From NCBI RefSeq assembly GCF_014644415.1, contig NZ_BMKQ01000001.1, positions 3,299,217 through 3,363,216 on the forward strand: a DNA stretch of 64,000 nt, given 5' to 3'. This stretch comes from Marmoricola endophyticus. GTDB taxonomy: Bacteria; Actinomycetota; Actinomycetes; Propionibacteriales; Nocardioidaceae. Under the pieces are notes generated by a model that worked only from the letters and a program-made list of their open reading frames with translations, was not told where the DNA came from and ran no database searches. Of the stretch, positions 54,619-64,000 are shown in pieces. The translations under genes and the position numbers were made by a program. Within the stretch, counting starts at the first letter, position 1; every line of letters begins with the position of its first letter.

Positions 54619-56036
54619 CCAGGGCTGGAGGGCGCCGTCGCGCCGATGTGCCGGAGCCGGTCGAGACCGCGCGCCGTTCCCGAATGCTGCCCGTCGCGCT
54701 CGTGGTGCTGGTGCTCGTGGTCGGCGTCGCGCTCTGGCTCGCCGGTCGCGCCGGTCCGGTCGCGTCGCCGCGCGGCGGCGAGTCCGTGGTCGAGCCCGAC
54801 CAGCAGCAGGTCGTCTGCCCGGCCGGGCAACGGGCCGGGACGAGCCGCGTCGGGCTCCTGCCCGACGCCGACGGCGACGTGACCGAGGGCGGCGAGACGG
54901 TCGACGTACGTCCCGGGGGTGTCGTCTCCCGCGACGTCCCCGCCGACCAGCCCGAGGTGCTGACCGCCACCGGCGGCGCCACCCGCGGTCTGTTCGCGAC
55001 CACGGAGGTCGGCAGCAGCGGACTGGCGGGGTGCGTGTCGCCCCGAGCGTCCTGGTGGTACGCCGGCGCCGGCGGCTCGCCGTCGCACTCCTCGGTCCTG
55101 CGGCTGACCAACCCGGGCACCGGGCCGGCCGTCCTCGACGTCGACGTCTGGGGCCCGGACGGCGAGGTCCCCGGCCCGCAGCTGCGCGGGGTGTCGCTCA
55201 AGCCGGGGGAGAGCAGGACGCTGCGCCTCGCCGATCTCGCTCCCTCGCCGGGCAGCCTGGCCGTCCACGTCGACGTGTCGCGGGGCCTGGTCTCCTCGAA
55301 CCTGGTCGACACCGTGGTCCCGCTCACCGCCCGGTCCGCCGGGACTGAGGAGGACGTGCCCGTGGCGCGCGGGCCGAGCCGACGGGTCACCGTCAACGGC
55401 CTGGGCGTGCCGGAGGGCGGCGTGCTGGCCGGCGACCGCCTCCCCGCCAGCCTCCAGGAGGGCGCCTCGGTGGTGCTGCTCAACCCTGGTGAAGGCCCCG
55501 TGACCGCGCGTCTGCGGCTGAGCGGGTCCGACGGGCTCAGCCAGCCGGAGGGGCTCTCGCAGACCACGGTGCCGCCGCAGAGCACCGTCACGGTCCCGCT
55601 CGGGTCCGCAGTGAAGTCCCGGGCCCAGGCGCTGGTCGTGGACGCGGACGGGCCGCTCGTCGGCGGCTACCAGTCGCCGGGAGCCCGCGACCTCGTGCAC
55701 GGTGTGTCCGGGGCGGGCTGGGAAGGTCCGGCCGCGGTCGCGCTCCCGGGCAGCGGGAGCGCCCGCGTCGAGCTCACCGCCCGGGGAGGTGCGGCCGCGG
55801 TCACCCTGTCGTCGTACGACACCCGGGGGCAGCGGCTGGAGCGCCGGAGCGTACGGGTCGGGGCGCGCAGCACGGTCTCCGCCGACGTGCCCGCGAAGGC
55901 GGCGTCGGTCGTCGTCGACTCCGACGGCGGCGTCACCGGCGCCGTCCAGGTACGCCGCGACGCCGGGACGTCGCTGCTCCGGCTGGTGCCGCTGCTGGAG
56001 GCGCTGCGGGTGCCGGACGTACGTCCCGGCGGCTGA
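54615..56036 (+). CDS. DUF5719 family membrane-anchored protein
   Basis: A 473-residue protein with one membrane helix at about 25-43 (LPVALVVLVLVVGVALWLAG) and a long extracytoplasmic beta-rich domain. WWYAGAGGSPSHSSVLRLTNPG and DVWGPDGEVPGPQLRG are DUF5719 landmarks. The function is unknown; coupling by ATGA to the membrane glycosyltransferase suggests a partner role in wall glycan work. Confidence 0.85.
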   Translation: MTRAGGRRRADVPEPVETARRSRMLPVALVVLVLVVGVALWLAGRAGPVASPRGGESVVEPDQQQVVCPAGQRAGTSRVGLLPDADGDVTEGGETVDVRPGGVVSRDVPADQPEVLTATGGATRGLFATTEVGSSGLAGCVSPRASWWYAGAGGSPSHSSVLRLTNPGTGPAVLDVDVWGPDGEVPGPQLRGVSLKPGESRTLRLADLAPSPGSLAVHVDVSRGLVSSNLVDTVVPLTARSAGTEEDVPVARGPSRRVTVNGLGVPEGGVLAGDRLPASLQEGASVVLLNPGEGPVTARLRLSGSDGLSQPEGLSQTTVPPQSTVTVPLGSAVKSRAQALVVDADGPLVGGYQSPGARDLVHGVSGAGWEGPAAVALPGSGSARVELTARGGAAAVTLSSYDTRGQRLERRSVRVGARSTVSADVPAKAASVVVDSDGGVTGAVQVRRDAGTSLLRLVPLLEALRVPDVRPGG

Positions 56037-56045
56037 CCGCCCGGA

Positions 56046-56621
56046 TCAGTCGTCCTGCGGGTAGCCCGGGTGCAGGGTCGCCGGGTCGGCGCCGAGGAGG
56101 TCGGCGACCTGGTCGACGACCACCACCAGGACCAGTGCGGTGAGCTCGGCGAGGCCGTGCGTACGGTACTCGATGGGGTGGCGGTAGAGCACGATCCGGG
56201 CGCGGCTGGTCCTCGTCGCGTCGACGAGGGTGCCCAGCGGCGCCTGGTCGCCGAGCCAGCCCGCGGGTACGGCGGGCACGTCCTCGACAGCGACGTCCAC
56301 CGGCGGCAGCCGGTCGCCGAGCCGGGCCTCGACGTCGTCGAGCACGTCGAGGGCGACCTGGTCGAACCGTTGCCGCCGGGTGCGCGTGGCGGGCACGCCG
56401 TCCGGCGCCAGAGGGGTCGCTCCGGTCGGGTCGGGGAGCCCGGCGCGGTGGTCGGGCCCGCGGCGCCCGCGCCCGTGCCGGTCGCGCCGACCGGAGCGGT
56501 GAGCCGGCGCTGCAGGGGGCTCCTCGGTCGTACGGACCGGACCGGGACCCGGCCCGTCCGGAGTGCCGGCGGTGGACGGCTCGGGACGCTCCGGCCACTC
56601 CTCGGACACCGCTCGGGACAT
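56046..56621 (-). CDS. Zincin-like metallopeptidase family protein lacking HExxH
   Basis: A 191-residue protein of the actinobacterial group annotated as a metallopeptidase family (Rv3259-like position). Residues 1-80 are disordered. The folded part includes RFDQVALDVLDDVEARLGDR and RARIVLYRHPIEYRTHG. Where zincins have HExxH this protein reads LVVVVDQVADLLG, so it is probably not catalytic. TAGGCT (56634 to 56629) is exactly seven bases before the ATG. It is divergent from DUF3499, 50 bases away. Confidence 0.75.
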   Translation of the reverse strand: MSRAVSEEWPERPEPSTAGTPDGPGPGPVRTTEEPPAAPAHRSGRRDRHGRGRRGPDHRAGLPDPTGATPLAPDGVPATRTRRQRFDQVALDVLDDVEARLGDRLPPVDVAVEDVPAVPAGWLGDQAPLGTLVDATRTSRARIVLYRHPIEYRTHGLAELTALVLVVVVDQVADLLGADPATLHPGYPQDD

Positions 56622-56671
56622 GGCCGCGAGCCTAGTCCGACGTACGCCGACCGAGAGGTAGCGTGCGCCGG
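56622..56671. promoter_or_regulatory. 50-bp divergent leaderless promoter region
   Basis: TAGGCT on the minus strand (56634 to 56629) and TAGCGT on the plus strand (56659-56664) each lie seven bases from a start codon. The central 24 bases must hold both -35 regions. Confidence 0.6.
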
Positions 56672-57040
56672 GTGAGCAGTCGTCGGTGTACGCGAACGGC
56701 CTGCGGCAACGGTGCCGTGGCCACGCTGACGTACAACTACGCCGACCAGACCGCCGTCCTCGGGCCGCTCGCGACCTACGCCGAGCCCCACGCGTACGAC
56801 CTCTGCGCCCGGCACAGCGAGCGGCTCAGCCCGCCCCGTGGCTGGCAGATCCTCCGCCTGGGCCCCGACCCGTCGACGCAGGGCCCCTCCGGCGACGACC
56901 TCGCCGCGCTGGCCGATCTCGTCCGTGAGGCGGGCAAGCCGCCTGCGCCCACCGGCCCCCGGCGCGAGCCCGCCGGCGAACCGATCCCGATGGATGCGCG
57001 CTCGCGCCACCTGCGCGTCCTCCGCTCGGTCGACGACTGA
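56672..57040 (+). CDS. DUF3499 family protein
   Basis: A 122-residue protein with the DUF3499 signature: SSRRCTRTACGNGAVATLTY, DQTAVLGPLATYAEPHAYDL and CARHSERLSPPRGW. Cysteines at both ends of the block suggest a zinc site. The function is unknown, but the family is near-universal in actinobacteria beside whiB2 and manB. GTG 56672 is chosen over codons upstream because the family begins MSSRRC and TAGCGT is exactly seven bases before it. Confidence 0.9.
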   Translation: MSSRRCTRTACGNGAVATLTYNYADQTAVLGPLATYAEPHAYDLCARHSERLSPPRGWQILRLGPDPSTQGPSGDDLAALADLVREAGKPPAPTGPRREPAGEPIPMDARSRHLRVLRSVDD

Positions 57041-57046
57041 GTCGGC

Positions 57047-58084
57047 TCAGCTGCCGGTCCGCCCGTCGATCGCCTCGCGGACGAGGTCGAGGTGGCCGCA
57101 GTGCTGGGCGTACTCCGCGATCATCCGTAGGACCAGCCAGCGCAGGTCGACGTCCTCGTACCAGTCCAGCGGGCGGGCGGTCTCGTCGAGCCCGTGGGCG
57201 GCGACGATCTCGCGCGAGACCGCGCACTCCGCGCGCCAGGTCGCGAGGTCGGCCTCGAAGTCGGCGTCCGCCGGCGGGTCGAAGTCGAGGTCCGGCTCGT
57301 CGGCGGTGATGAAGAGGAACGGCACGTCGCGGCGCTCGAAGTTCTGCTGGAACCACCACCGTTCCACCCCGGCCAGGTGTCGCACCAGCCCGTGCGCCGA
57401 CATCGTCGACGGCGCTACCGGTCGGGACCGCGCCTGCTCGGCGGTGAGCCCGCGGCACTTCATCTGCACCGTCGCGCGGTAGTGGTCGAGGTACGCCGCC
57501 AGCGCCTCACGTTCGTCCGCGACCCGCGGGATCCGCGGCCGGTCGTCGTCGGCCCAGACGGGCGAGTACCCGTCCTCGCCGAGTCCTGACTCCGAGGTCG
57601 TCTCGGGCCGTGCGGCGAGCGGTCGCTCCATGCGGATCTCGCGACTGCCGTCGGAGGACCCGACCTCGCCGACCGCGACGAAGCCCTGTCGGCGGTAGAA
57701 GTCCTGAGCGTGCTCGTTCCCTGCGGCTACGTGCAGACGGAGCCTCGCGGCGCCAGCGGGAAGATCTGCGATGACCCTCTCGAGCAAGGCGCGACCGCAG
57801 CCGCGACCGTGGTGTTCGGGAAGCACGTAGAGCTTCCAGAGCATCGGTTCGTCGTCCAGCTTGCCGACCACCGCGACGCCGATCACCCCGCCGCGCGCCT
57901 CGGCGACGTACGTCGTGCTCGTCGTCATCCCGCGCAGCACCGCCTCGTGAGACCACCAGGTCTCCAGCCCGCGGCTGACGTACCCGGCGCCGAGGAGCGG
58001 CTCGTACGTCGCGGGCCAGGTGGCGTGCCCCACCGCTCGGATCGCGTCAGCATCGGCGGTAGTAGCGAGACGGACCCGAGTCAT
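57047..58084 (-). CDS. Fusion of GNAT acetyltransferase and DinB/DUF664 domain
   Basis: A 345-residue two-domain protein. Residues 1-155 are a GNAT acetyltransferase (MTRVRLATTADADAIRAVGH, YVLPEHHGRGCGRALLERV, DFYRRQGFVAVGE). A linker follows, then a DinB-like four-helix domain of the DUF664 type at about 180-345 (HYRATVQMKCRGLTAEQAR, HGLVRHLAGVERWW, EYAQHCGHLDLVREAIDG), with His residues suited to a metal and mycothiol. The fusion suggests linked chemistry, perhaps resistance or detoxification. The substrate is unknown. Confidence 0.85.
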   Translation of the reverse strand: MTRVRLATTADADAIRAVGHATWPATYEPLLGAGYVSRGLETWWSHEAVLRGMTTSTTYVAEARGGVIGVAVVGKLDDEPMLWKLYVLPEHHGRGCGRALLERVIADLPAGAARLRLHVAAGNEHAQDFYRRQGFVAVGEVGSSDGSREIRMERPLAARPETTSESGLGEDGYSPVWADDDRPRIPRVADEREALAAYLDHYRATVQMKCRGLTAEQARSRPVAPSTMSAHGLVRHLAGVERWWFQQNFERRDVPFLFITADEPDLDFDPPADADFEADLATWRAECAVSREIVAAHGLDETARPLDWYEDVDLRWLVLRMIAEYAQHCGHLDLVREAIDGRTGS

Positions 58085-58112
58085 CTCGGCAGCATCGCAT
58101 GGCATGACTGGG

Positions 58113-58802
58113 TCAAGCGGCAGGCGCAGAGCTGCCCAGCCAGTCGAGACGGAGACCGTGTGAGCCCACGAGGTGGACAACGTGGTGGGACGCACCAGTG
58201 AGCGGTGGTGGCCGAGACGAGTACGCATGGTCGGTCGGCGTCGTCACGGTCGTCTCGGCGCTGGTACCGGTGGTGCGCCAGCCCGGGTGGTTGAGGCGCT
58301 GGTTGCAGGCGGCGCAGAGGCCCTCGGCGTTGGTGTCGGAGATGCGGCCGAGGGTGCCCATCCGGTTTGCGAGACGGGCGTCGACCGTGGTGCGGTCCTC
58401 GCGGGAGAGGACCGCGGTCTCCCTCACCAGGGCCGTCGCCTTGAACTCGCTGATCTCGCCGGTCGTCAGCGCGGCGAGCGCGTGCGGCATCTCGCGGGCC
58501 AGGCCGAGGTGCCGCCCGCCGGTGTGAGGCGACTCGCGACGAGCCAGCGCGACCATGCCGCCGACCGATCGGGCTGCTGCAGCACGTTCCTCGCGGTTGC
58601 TGCACTCGCTCTGGGCCCGGGCGTCGAGGACCGAGGTCGCTCGGACCTGGAGGGCGGCCAGCGCCGCCTTGAGCCGCTCGGCCTCGGCGACCAGGTCGAC
58701 CAGCACCGCGCCGTCGAGCTCCGCAAGCGGCTCGGCGGCCATCGACCCGCGGTCGCACGCCAGCTCTCCAGCTGGTCGAGGGACGCGGGGGGGAGGTGTC
58801 AT
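58113..58802 (-). pseudogene. Internally deleted DUF222/HNH (13E12-type) gene
   Basis: A 229-codon frame. Residues 1-150 match the DUF222 start (ALVRETAVLSREDRTTVDAR), then it jumps to the extreme C-terminal block GLCAACNQRLNHPGW with a TTPTDHAY-SSRPPPL tail. About 250 middle residues, including most of the HNH motif, are missing while the frame stays open. It is probably a dead copy. TACAAT (58814 to 58809) six bases before the ATG is an intact leaderless promoter. Confidence 0.7.
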
Positions 58803-58838
58803 GGATCGATTGTATCGAGCATGTGTACTAATTGAAGG

Positions 58839-58939
58839 GGTCTCGACGGATACCTTTGTCGCTGGCGCTCTCGCGCTGCTCGGCCGCCTCGCAGGTGGTT
58901 GAGCCCGACCGAGCGCCAGCGAGGGAGGACGTCGAAACC
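58839..58939. repeat. Dispersed palindromic (REP-like) repeat
   Basis: Ends GGTCTCGACG and CGTCGAAACC are complementary with one mismatch. An inner stem pairs GCTGGCGCTC (58861-58870) with GAGCGCCAGC (58911-58920) exactly. It has the same block order as the copy at 35177-35287. It separates the dead DUF222 gene from the phosphomannomutase. Confidence 0.7.
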
Positions 58940-59016
58940 ACCGGCCAGGCCGGGCGCGGGGTGACCTGGTCGCCTGTGTCTGCGGCGGCAGGCGCGACTC
59001 GCCTAGCCTGAGCGCC

Positions 59017-60381
59017 GTGACCTCCGACCTCGAGAGCCGGCTGGCGGCGACCTTCAAGGCCTACGACGTGCGGGGGACCGTCCCCGACCAGATCGACGAG
59101 GACCTCGCGGAGCGGGTGGGTGGGGCGTTCGTCGCCGTCACCGGGGCCGAGACGCTCGTCGTCGGGCACGACATGCGGCCGTCCTCGCCGGGGATGGCGC
59201 GAGCCTTCGCGGCGGGCGCGAACCGTGCAGGTGCGGACGTGGTGCTGATCGGGCTGTGCTCGACCGACGGTCTGTACTTCGCCTCGGGGCGCCTCGGCCT
59301 CCCGGGCGCGATGTTCACCGCGAGCCACAACCCCGCGCAGTACAACGGCATCAAGATGTGCCGCGCCCACGCCGTGCCGATCGGCGCGGAGACCGGCCTG
59401 CGCGAGATCCGCGACCGGGTCGCGGCCGACGACGTCCCCGCCGCCGCGACGCCCGGTGCGACGACCGAGCAGGACCTGCTCTCGGCGTACGCCGACCACC
59501 TGCTCGCCCTGGCGCCCGTCACCGGCCGACGGCTCAGGGTCGCCGTCGACGCCGGCAACGGCATGGCCGGGCTCACCGCGCCCGAGGTCCTGGGACGGCT
59601 CGACCTCGACGTGGTCGCGATGTACTACGACCTCGACGGCTCCTTCCCGAACCACGAGGCCAACCCGATCGAGCCCGCCAACCTGGTCGACCTGCAGGCC
59701 GAGGTGCTGCGCAGCGGGGCGGACGTGGGACTGGCGTTCGACGGCGACGCCGACCGCTGCTTCCTCGTCGACGAGCGGGGCGAGCTGGTCGACCCCTCGA
59801 CGCTGACCGCGCTGATCGCGACCCGTGAGCTGGTCAAGGCACCCGGTGCGGCGGTGATCCACAACCTCATCACCTCGCGCGCGGTCCCCGAGATCGTCGA
59901 GGAGCAGGGCGGACGCCCGGTGCGTACGCGGGTGGGGCACTCCTACATCAAGGCGACCATGGCCGAGACCGATGCGGTCTTCGGCGGCGAGCACTCGGGC
60001 CACTTCTACTTCCGCGACTTCTGGCGCGCGGACTCGGGGATGCTGGCCGCGCTGCACGCCCTCGCGGCGCTCGCCGAGTCGGAGGCGCCGCTCAGCGAGG
60101 TGCTCGCGCCGTACGCGCGGTACGTCGCCTCGGGCGAGATCAACTCCACCGTCGCCGACGCCGTGGGTGTGACCGCCGAGCTGGAGCGGACGTGGGGAGG
60201 TCGCGGCGGCGTCAGTGTCGACCACCTCGACGGGCTCAGCGTCGCCCACGCTGACTGGGCCTTCAACGTCCGGCCGTCCAACACCGAGCCGCTGCTCCGG
60301 CTCAACGTCGAGGGGCGGGATCGTGCGACGATGGCCGACGTCCGTGACCGAGTCCTCGAGCAGATCCGGAGCACCTCGTGA
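59017..60381 (+). CDS. manB: Phosphomannomutase/phosphoglucomutase
   Basis: A 454-residue alpha-D-phosphohexomutase that makes mannose-1-phosphate, substrate of the guanylyltransferase at 47 kb. Seen: FKAYDVRGTVPDQI at the start, the phosphoserine loop TASHNPAQYNG near residue 103, metal loop AFDGDADRCFLVD, sugar loop GGEHSGHFYF and phosphate-binding RPSNTEPLLRL. TAGCCT is exactly seven bases before GTG 59017, so the mRNA is probably leaderless. The gene order with Trm112-like and SIS-like genes matches Rv3257c-Rv3256c. Confidence 0.95.
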   Translation: MTSDLESRLAATFKAYDVRGTVPDQIDEDLAERVGGAFVAVTGAETLVVGHDMRPSSPGMARAFAAGANRAGADVVLIGLCSTDGLYFASGRLGLPGAMFTASHNPAQYNGIKMCRAHAVPIGAETGLREIRDRVAADDVPAAATPGATTEQDLLSAYADHLLALAPVTGRRLRVAVDAGNGMAGLTAPEVLGRLDLDVVAMYYDLDGSFPNHEANPIEPANLVDLQAEVLRSGADVGLAFDGDADRCFLVDERGELVDPSTLTALIATRELVKAPGAAVIHNLITSRAVPEIVEEQGGRPVRTRVGHSYIKATMAETDAVFGGEHSGHFYFRDFWRADSGMLAALHALAALAESEAPLSEVLAPYARYVASGEINSTVADAVGVTAELERTWGGRGGVSVDHLDGLSVAHADWAFNVRPSNTEPLLRLNVEGRDRATMADVRDRVLEQIRSTS

Positions 60382-60560
60382 ACCTCGACCCCGCACTTCG
60401 CGCGATCCTCGTGTGCCCCCAGTGCCGCGGTGACCTGACCGACGACGAGGCTGCCGGCGGGGAGTCCGGGTTGGTCTGCCCGGCGTGCCGGCTGCGCTAC
60501 GCGGTCTCGGACGACGGCATCCCCGACATGCTCGTCGACGACGCCCAGCCGCTCGGCTGA
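60378..60560 (+). CDS. Trm112-like small zinc-ribbon protein
   Basis: A 60-residue protein with two cysteine pairs, CPQC and CPAC, and the end YAVSDDGIPDML typical of Trm112/UPF0434 proteins, which activate methyltransferases. GTG 60378 overlaps the manB stop (GTGA), so it is co-translated. Confidence 0.9.
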   Translation: MNLDPALRAILVCPQCRGDLTDDEAAGGESGLVCPACRLRYAVSDDGIPDMLVDDAQPLG

Positions 60561-60581
60561 CGACCTGGGCCGAGCGCACCC

Positions 60582-61628
60582 GTGTTCGACGACCACCTCC
60601 TCGACGACGAGGCGGCACTGCGGCGGGTCGACCTGCGGCTGCGGCACCTCGCCGAGAGCGGGGCGCGCGTCCGCTCCGACGCGTACTCGGCTGCGGACGC
60701 GGTCGAGGTCGGGGCCGACCGGCTGGCCGGGAACCGCCCCCGGGCGCTGATCGCCGTCGGCCCGGAGGCACGGCTGCTGCGTGCCGTGCTCGAGCCGACC
60801 TGCCCGGTGCCCTTCGTGGCCTGGCCGCACGCCACCGACGGTGGCCCGCGGCTGCCGAGCTGGGCCGGCAGTCTCGACCTGGTCGTCGTCCTCGCCCCGG
60901 CCGGTGACCACCCCGAGAGCGCTGCTGCTGTCACCGAGGGGCTGCGCCGCGGCTGCTCGCTGGTCCTCGTCGCCCCGCCCCGCTCGCTGGCCGCCGAGCC
61001 GCTCGAGGACGGGCCCCGCGCCGCGGTCGACCGGGTGCACCTCCCGACCGGCTCCGGCGACCCGCTCGGTGCCTGCGTCGCCGCGCTCGGACTGCTGGGC
61101 CGGCTGGGCCTCGCGCCGCGGGAGGACCCCGAGGCGGTCGCCGCCGCCCTGGACGCGGTCGCCGTGGACTGCTCGCCGTACCGCGACCTGGCCACCAACC
61201 GGGCGAAGTCGGTGGCCAGCGCCGTCGCCGACACCACGCCGCTGGTCTGGGGCGGCTCGGTGGCTGCGGCCCGTGCGGCGCGCCGCACCGCCGAGGCGGT
61301 CCGTCGTACGACCGGGCGGGCCTGCCTGGCCGGGGACGTGGAGCAGCTCCTCCCCGTGCTGGAGCAGTCGCACGGACGCGACGTCTTCGCCGACCCCTTC
61401 GAGGACGAGGACGTCCCGGCGCCGCCCTCGCTGGTGCTGCTCGACGACGGCGCCGACGAGCCGGGTCCGCTGGCCGCACGCAACGCCCTGGTCTCCGTCG
61501 CTGACGAGCGTGCCCTGCGGGTCGAGGTGCTGGAGACCGAGCCCGCAGGCGGCAGCCTCAGCCGCTACGCGGCACTGGTCTCGCTCGGCGACTACACCGC
61601 GACGTACCTCGACGCGGGCACGACCTAG
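60582..61628 (+). CDS. SIS-domain-like protein (TobH/Rv3256c-like)
   Basis: A 348-residue protein related to sugar isomerase (SIS) folds. It starts VFDDHLLDDEAALRRVDLRL, has nucleotide or sugar-phosphate-like segments (LIAVGPEARLLRAVLE, LVVVLAPAGDHPES), and ends RYAALVSLGDYTATYL. Position after manB and the Trm112-like gene matches Rv3256c. A role as phosphoglucose or phosphomannose isomerase has been suggested for relatives, but no catalytic residues stand out. Confidence 0.75.
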   Translation: MFDDHLLDDEAALRRVDLRLRHLAESGARVRSDAYSAADAVEVGADRLAGNRPRALIAVGPEARLLRAVLEPTCPVPFVAWPHATDGGPRLPSWAGSLDLVVVLAPAGDHPESAAAVTEGLRRGCSLVLVAPPRSLAAEPLEDGPRAAVDRVHLPTGSGDPLGACVAALGLLGRLGLAPREDPEAVAAALDAVAVDCSPYRDLATNRAKSVASAVADTTPLVWGGSVAAARAARRTAEAVRRTTGRACLAGDVEQLLPVLEQSHGRDVFADPFEDEDVPAPPSLVLLDDGADEPGPLAARNALVSVADERALRVEVLETEPAGGSLSRYAALVSLGDYTATYLDAGTT

Positions 61629-61651
61629 CAGGACCGCCTAGGGTTCGGCCC

Positions 61652-62587
61652 ATGTCTGCCGAGGGTGGGACCCGTGCCGTCGTCGCCGCGCTGCTGGCCA
61701 ACCTCGGCATCGCGGTCACCAAGTTCGTCGCGTTCTTCCTGACCGGCTTCTCCTCGATGCTGGCCGAGGCGATCCACTCCGTCGCCGACTCGGGCAACCA
61801 GCTCCTGCTGCTGCTCGGGGGCAAGCAGGCCAAGAAGCAGGCGACGCCGGAGCACCCGTTCGGGTACGGCCGGGAGCGGTACGTCTACGGCTTCCTCGTC
61901 GCGATCGTGCTGTTCAGCCTCGGCGGGCTGTTCGCGCTCTACGAGGCGTACCACAAGTTCCACGAGGTGCACGCCGGCGAGGTGGACCCCGTCGACGACT
62001 GGCGGCGCTTCGTGCCGGTGGTGATCCTCGTGGTGGCGATCGTGATGGAGGGACTGTCCTTCCGCACCGCGATGCGGGAGTCGTCGAAGCTGAAGGGGTC
62101 GGCGACGTACCCCCAGTTCATCCGCCGCGCGAAGCAGCCCGAGCTGCCGGTCATCCTGCTCGAGGACTTCGCCGCGCTGGTCGGCCTGGTGCTGGCGCTG
62201 CTCGGCGTGGGACTGAGCCTGGTCACCGGCAACCAGTACTTCGACGTCGCCGGTACGACGATGATCGGCCTGCTGCTCGTGGCGGTGGCCGTGGTGCTCG
62301 CGATCGAGACGAAGAGCCTGCTGCTGGGGGAGTCGGCGGCCCCGGACGTACAGCAGCGGATCGCCGCCGCGATCGAGCGCACCGAGGGGCTCGACGGCAT
62401 CATCCACATGAAGACGCTGCACCTGGGCCCCGAGGAGCTCCTGGTCGCGGCGAAGATCGCCGTGCCCGCCACCGAGTCGGCCGCCGAGGTGGCCGAGGCC
62501 ATCGACCGGGCCGAGGCGGCCCTGCGCGCGGCCGAGCCGACCGCGCGCGTCGTGTACCTCGAGCCGGACCTGCGTCGGGACCGCTGA
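61652..62587 (+). CDS. Cation diffusion facilitator transporter
   Basis: A 311-residue CDF protein exporting divalent metals such as Zn2+ or Mn2+ against protons. Helix two carries HSVAD near residue 42; helix five has [13 protein letters not shown], with Asp in place of the usual first His, as in the ZnT9-like branch. The end is a cytoplasmic ferredoxin-like domain ([19 protein letters not shown]). TAGGGT is exactly seven bases before ATG 61652. Confidence 0.9.
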   Translation: MSAEGGTRAVVAALLANLGIAVTKFVAFFLTGFSSMLAEAIHSVADSGNQLLLLLGGKQAKKQATPEHPFGYGRERYVYGFLVAIVLFSLGGLFALYEAYHKFHEVHAGEVDPVDDWRRFVPVVILVVAIVMEGLSFRTAMRESSKLKGSATYPQFIRRAKQPELPVILLEDFAALVGLVLALLGVGLSLVTGNQYFDVAGTTMIGLLLVAVAVVLAIETKSLLLGESAAPDVQQRIAAAIERTEGLDGIIHMKTLHLGPEELLVAAKIAVPATESAAEVAEAIDRAEAALRAAEPTARVVYLEPDLRRDR

Positions 62588-62664
62588 TCCGGGTTTGGCC
62601 CCGTCGCGGCGGGGCCGGGTAGAGTCGCCACCGCGCCTTTCGCACGAGATCGTGGCCAGACGCC

Positions 62665-62684
62665 CGCCGCACCCACGTGCGGCG
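62665..62684 (+). promoter_or_regulatory. Hairpin in the ahcY leader
   Basis: CGCCGCAC and GTGCGGCG form a perfect eight-base stem with a four-base loop, 36 bases before the ahcY ATG. A -10 TAGAGT at 62620-62625 gives a leader of about 90 bases. The leader does not show the conserved blocks of SAH or SAM-IV riboswitches, so its role is open. Confidence 0.4.
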
Positions 62685-62720
62685 CCCGACTCATCCACAC
62701 ACGCGAACGAAGGACGATTC

Positions 62721-64000
<1,280 letters not shown>

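Noticed and set aside
62588-62720. SAH or SAM-IV riboswitch before ahcY
   Set aside because: The conserved sequence blocks of those classes are not present; only a simple hairpin is seen.

Overview
The window is very GC-rich, and its gene content and order point to an actinobacterium of the Nocardioides/Propionibacteriales type. Supporting signs are WhiB next to F420 genes, DUF3499, DUF5709, DUF5719, DUF3105, a TIGR03089 protein, a galactofuranose cell-wall locus, and a DivIVA-like coiled-coil gene beside crotonyl-CoA carboxylase/reductase. The genus is an inference. No rRNA, tRNA, CRISPR array, integrase or prophage was seen.

Layout. 1-3 kb: a cut-off serine hydrolase, then a divergent CGNR regulator/EamA exporter pair. 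3-9 kb: a DivIVA-like coiled coil, then ccr, mce, a thiolase and meaB, which form the ethylmalonyl/methylmalonyl-CoA branch. This order resembles the Streptomyces scy-mce-thiolase-meaB neighbourhood. 9-20 kb: housekeeping and accessory metabolism (PH-domain protein, ChoD-like oxidase with a divergent TetR and an acetoacetate decarboxylase-like protein, TspO, thioredoxin-TPR protein, ArfB, LysR/TDT transporter, hydrolases, cupin).

20-25.7 kb: a six-gene minus-strand accessory island with no mobility gene. It encodes a sigma-like protein, a HTH protein, an ImmA/IrrE metallopeptidase with a Cys-rich tail, a CD-NTase, an E2-like protein with a single cysteine, and a two-TM protein. I read it as a CBASS-like anti-phage system of the E2-only (type II-short) kind with an unusually elaborate control module. 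Two intergenic gaps of the island carry the same 30-bp element, and one also carries an 18-bp dyad. This is the most novel part of the window.

26-33 kb: a DUF222/HNH protein, a GDT1-family Mn transporter behind a yybP-ykoY-type riboswitch, a lipoprotein, a GlcD-like oxidase, hydrolases and a LytR-CpsA-Psr (LCP) protein. 33-45 kb: cell-wall galactan locus with a second LCP, two GT2 enzymes, UDP-galactopyranose mutase, GlfT2-like polymerase, Wzm/Wzt-type exporter and a secreted amidase with FG-GAP repeats. 45-62.6 kb: a set close in order to the Mycobacterium Rv3256c-Rv3268 region: TIGR03089, mannose-1-phosphate guanylyltransferase, cofE/cofD, whiB2, membrane glycosyltransferase, DUF5719, zincin-like protein, DUF3499, phosphomannomutase, Trm112-like protein, SIS-like protein and a CDF transporter. 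The window ends inside ahcY, which has no stop here.

Across the window many genes lack a Shine-Dalgarno sequence and instead have a TAnnnT -10 box 6-8 bases before the start codon. This implies widespread leaderless transcription, and it helped choose several starts. Three dispersed palindromic repeats (about 3.2, 35.2 and 58.9 kb) share GGTCTCGACG-type ends. Decayed or damaged genes are mce (one-base homopolymer shift), a nitroreductase remnant and a DUF222/HNH gene with an internal deletion.
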